DNA from: Christensenella sp. UBA6880
GTDB taxonomy: Bacteria; Bacillota; Clostridia; Christensenellales; CAG-917
DNA: 6,094 nucleotides
Assembly (NCBI GenBank): GCA_002449145.1
Contig: DKCG01000006.1
Location: forward strand, 1 to 6,094
Reading direction: 5' to 3'
Every line of letters begins with the position of its first letter. The first letter of the stretch is position 1. The notes beneath the pieces were generated by a model. That model was given only the letters and a program-made list of their open reading frames with translations. It was not told where the DNA came from and did no database searches. The position numbers were made by a program, and so were the translations under genes. Positions 5,765-6,094 of this stretch are shown in pieces.

Positions 5765-6086
5765 GCGCTATTGAGCGAATAACTGCGTCAACACCCTTTT
5801 GTTCACCCGTCACGTACGAATAGTACGCTGGGCGGGTTCGCAAAAGGGCGTTTTCTTGTTCTTCATCTCAATATCGCACTTAAAAAAGTGTGCTTAAAAC
5901 GAAAACTCATTCAAGGCGTACTTATACACGGAATCTGTGATTTCGCAGACGGAATTGGAGCCGCAAGGCGGCGACCGTAGCGAGCGTCGAGCTTGACGAT
6001 AAGTACAAGTGAGCGGGCGAGTGTGGATTTTTTCGCCCGTGAACGAGTGGCATAACAAGAGAACGATACCTTTTTATGCGAGCACC
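5765..6086 (+). ncRNA. Large structured-RNA-like repeat, copy 2
   Basis: This is the second full copy of the element at 3478-3806. The 5' domain is again 113 nt, closed by GCGCTATTGAG (5765-5775) with CTCAATATCGC (5867-5877). Inner helices are GAATAAC (5777-5783) with GTTCTTC (5858-5864), CCCTTTTG (5794-5801) with CAAAAGGG (5841-5848), and a terminal hairpin at 5806-5836 whose stems are recoded to CCCG/CGGG and CGTAC/GTACG. The linker is again 17 nt, followed by the shared 31-nt block (5895-5925). The 3' domain has GTACTTAT (5918-5925) with ATAAGTAC (5999-6006), TCTGTG with CGCAGA, GCCGC with GCGGC, CGGGCGA (6014-6020) with TCGCCCG (6033-6039), and GCATAA (6050-6055) with TTATGC (6074-6079) followed by a GAG bulge and GTG/CAC pairing. 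The last eight bases of the window may belong to it or to following DNA. No coding frame is supported in 5634-6094. Confidence 0.7.
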
Positions 6087-6094
6087 GAGTGTTG

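Overview
The window looks like chromosomal DNA of an anaerobic, low-to-mid-GC Firmicute, probably a gut-type Clostridia lineage. The grounds are an A-type flavodiiron protein, strong AGGAG-type ribosome binding sites, AT-rich spacers with Clostridia-like promoters, and protein sequences of Gram-positive character. I cannot name a species. All four protein genes are complete housekeeping genes, with no phage, plasmid or transposase gene.

Layout. 1-197: spacer that opens inside a truncated repeat copy, then a GC-rich hairpin, an AT-rich tandem repeat and a promoter. 198-1352 (+): fprA-type flavodiiron protein. 1353-1450: convergent spacer with a strong bidirectional terminator. 1451-2281 (-): uppP, undecaprenyl-diphosphatase. 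2282-2392: divergent spacer with a good sigma-A promoter for ychF. 2393-3475 (+): ychF P-loop ATPase. 3476-3950: 475-base gene-free spacer filled by a large folded repeat and the argS leader. 3951-5633 (+): argS. 5634-6094: another gene-free stretch, holding a stand-alone repeat module and then a second full copy of the large repeat, close to the window end.

The genes serve separate processes: O2/NO detoxification, recycling of the cell-wall lipid carrier, a ribosome-associated ATPase, and tRNA charging. They do not form a functional operon. ychF and argS share a strand and could be linked by read-through across the repeat; fprA and uppP are convergent and insulated by the terminator.

The most interesting content is non-coding. 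A roughly 325-nt element is present twice (3478-3806 and 5765-6086). A shorter related module stands alone at 5628-5756, and the window opens with the 3' part of a fourth copy. Comparing the copies by hand shows helices conserved in position while their sequences differ, joined by conserved junction and loop nucleotides. That is the pattern of a structured RNA rather than a simple DNA repeat. I cannot assign it to a known RNA family from sequence alone.
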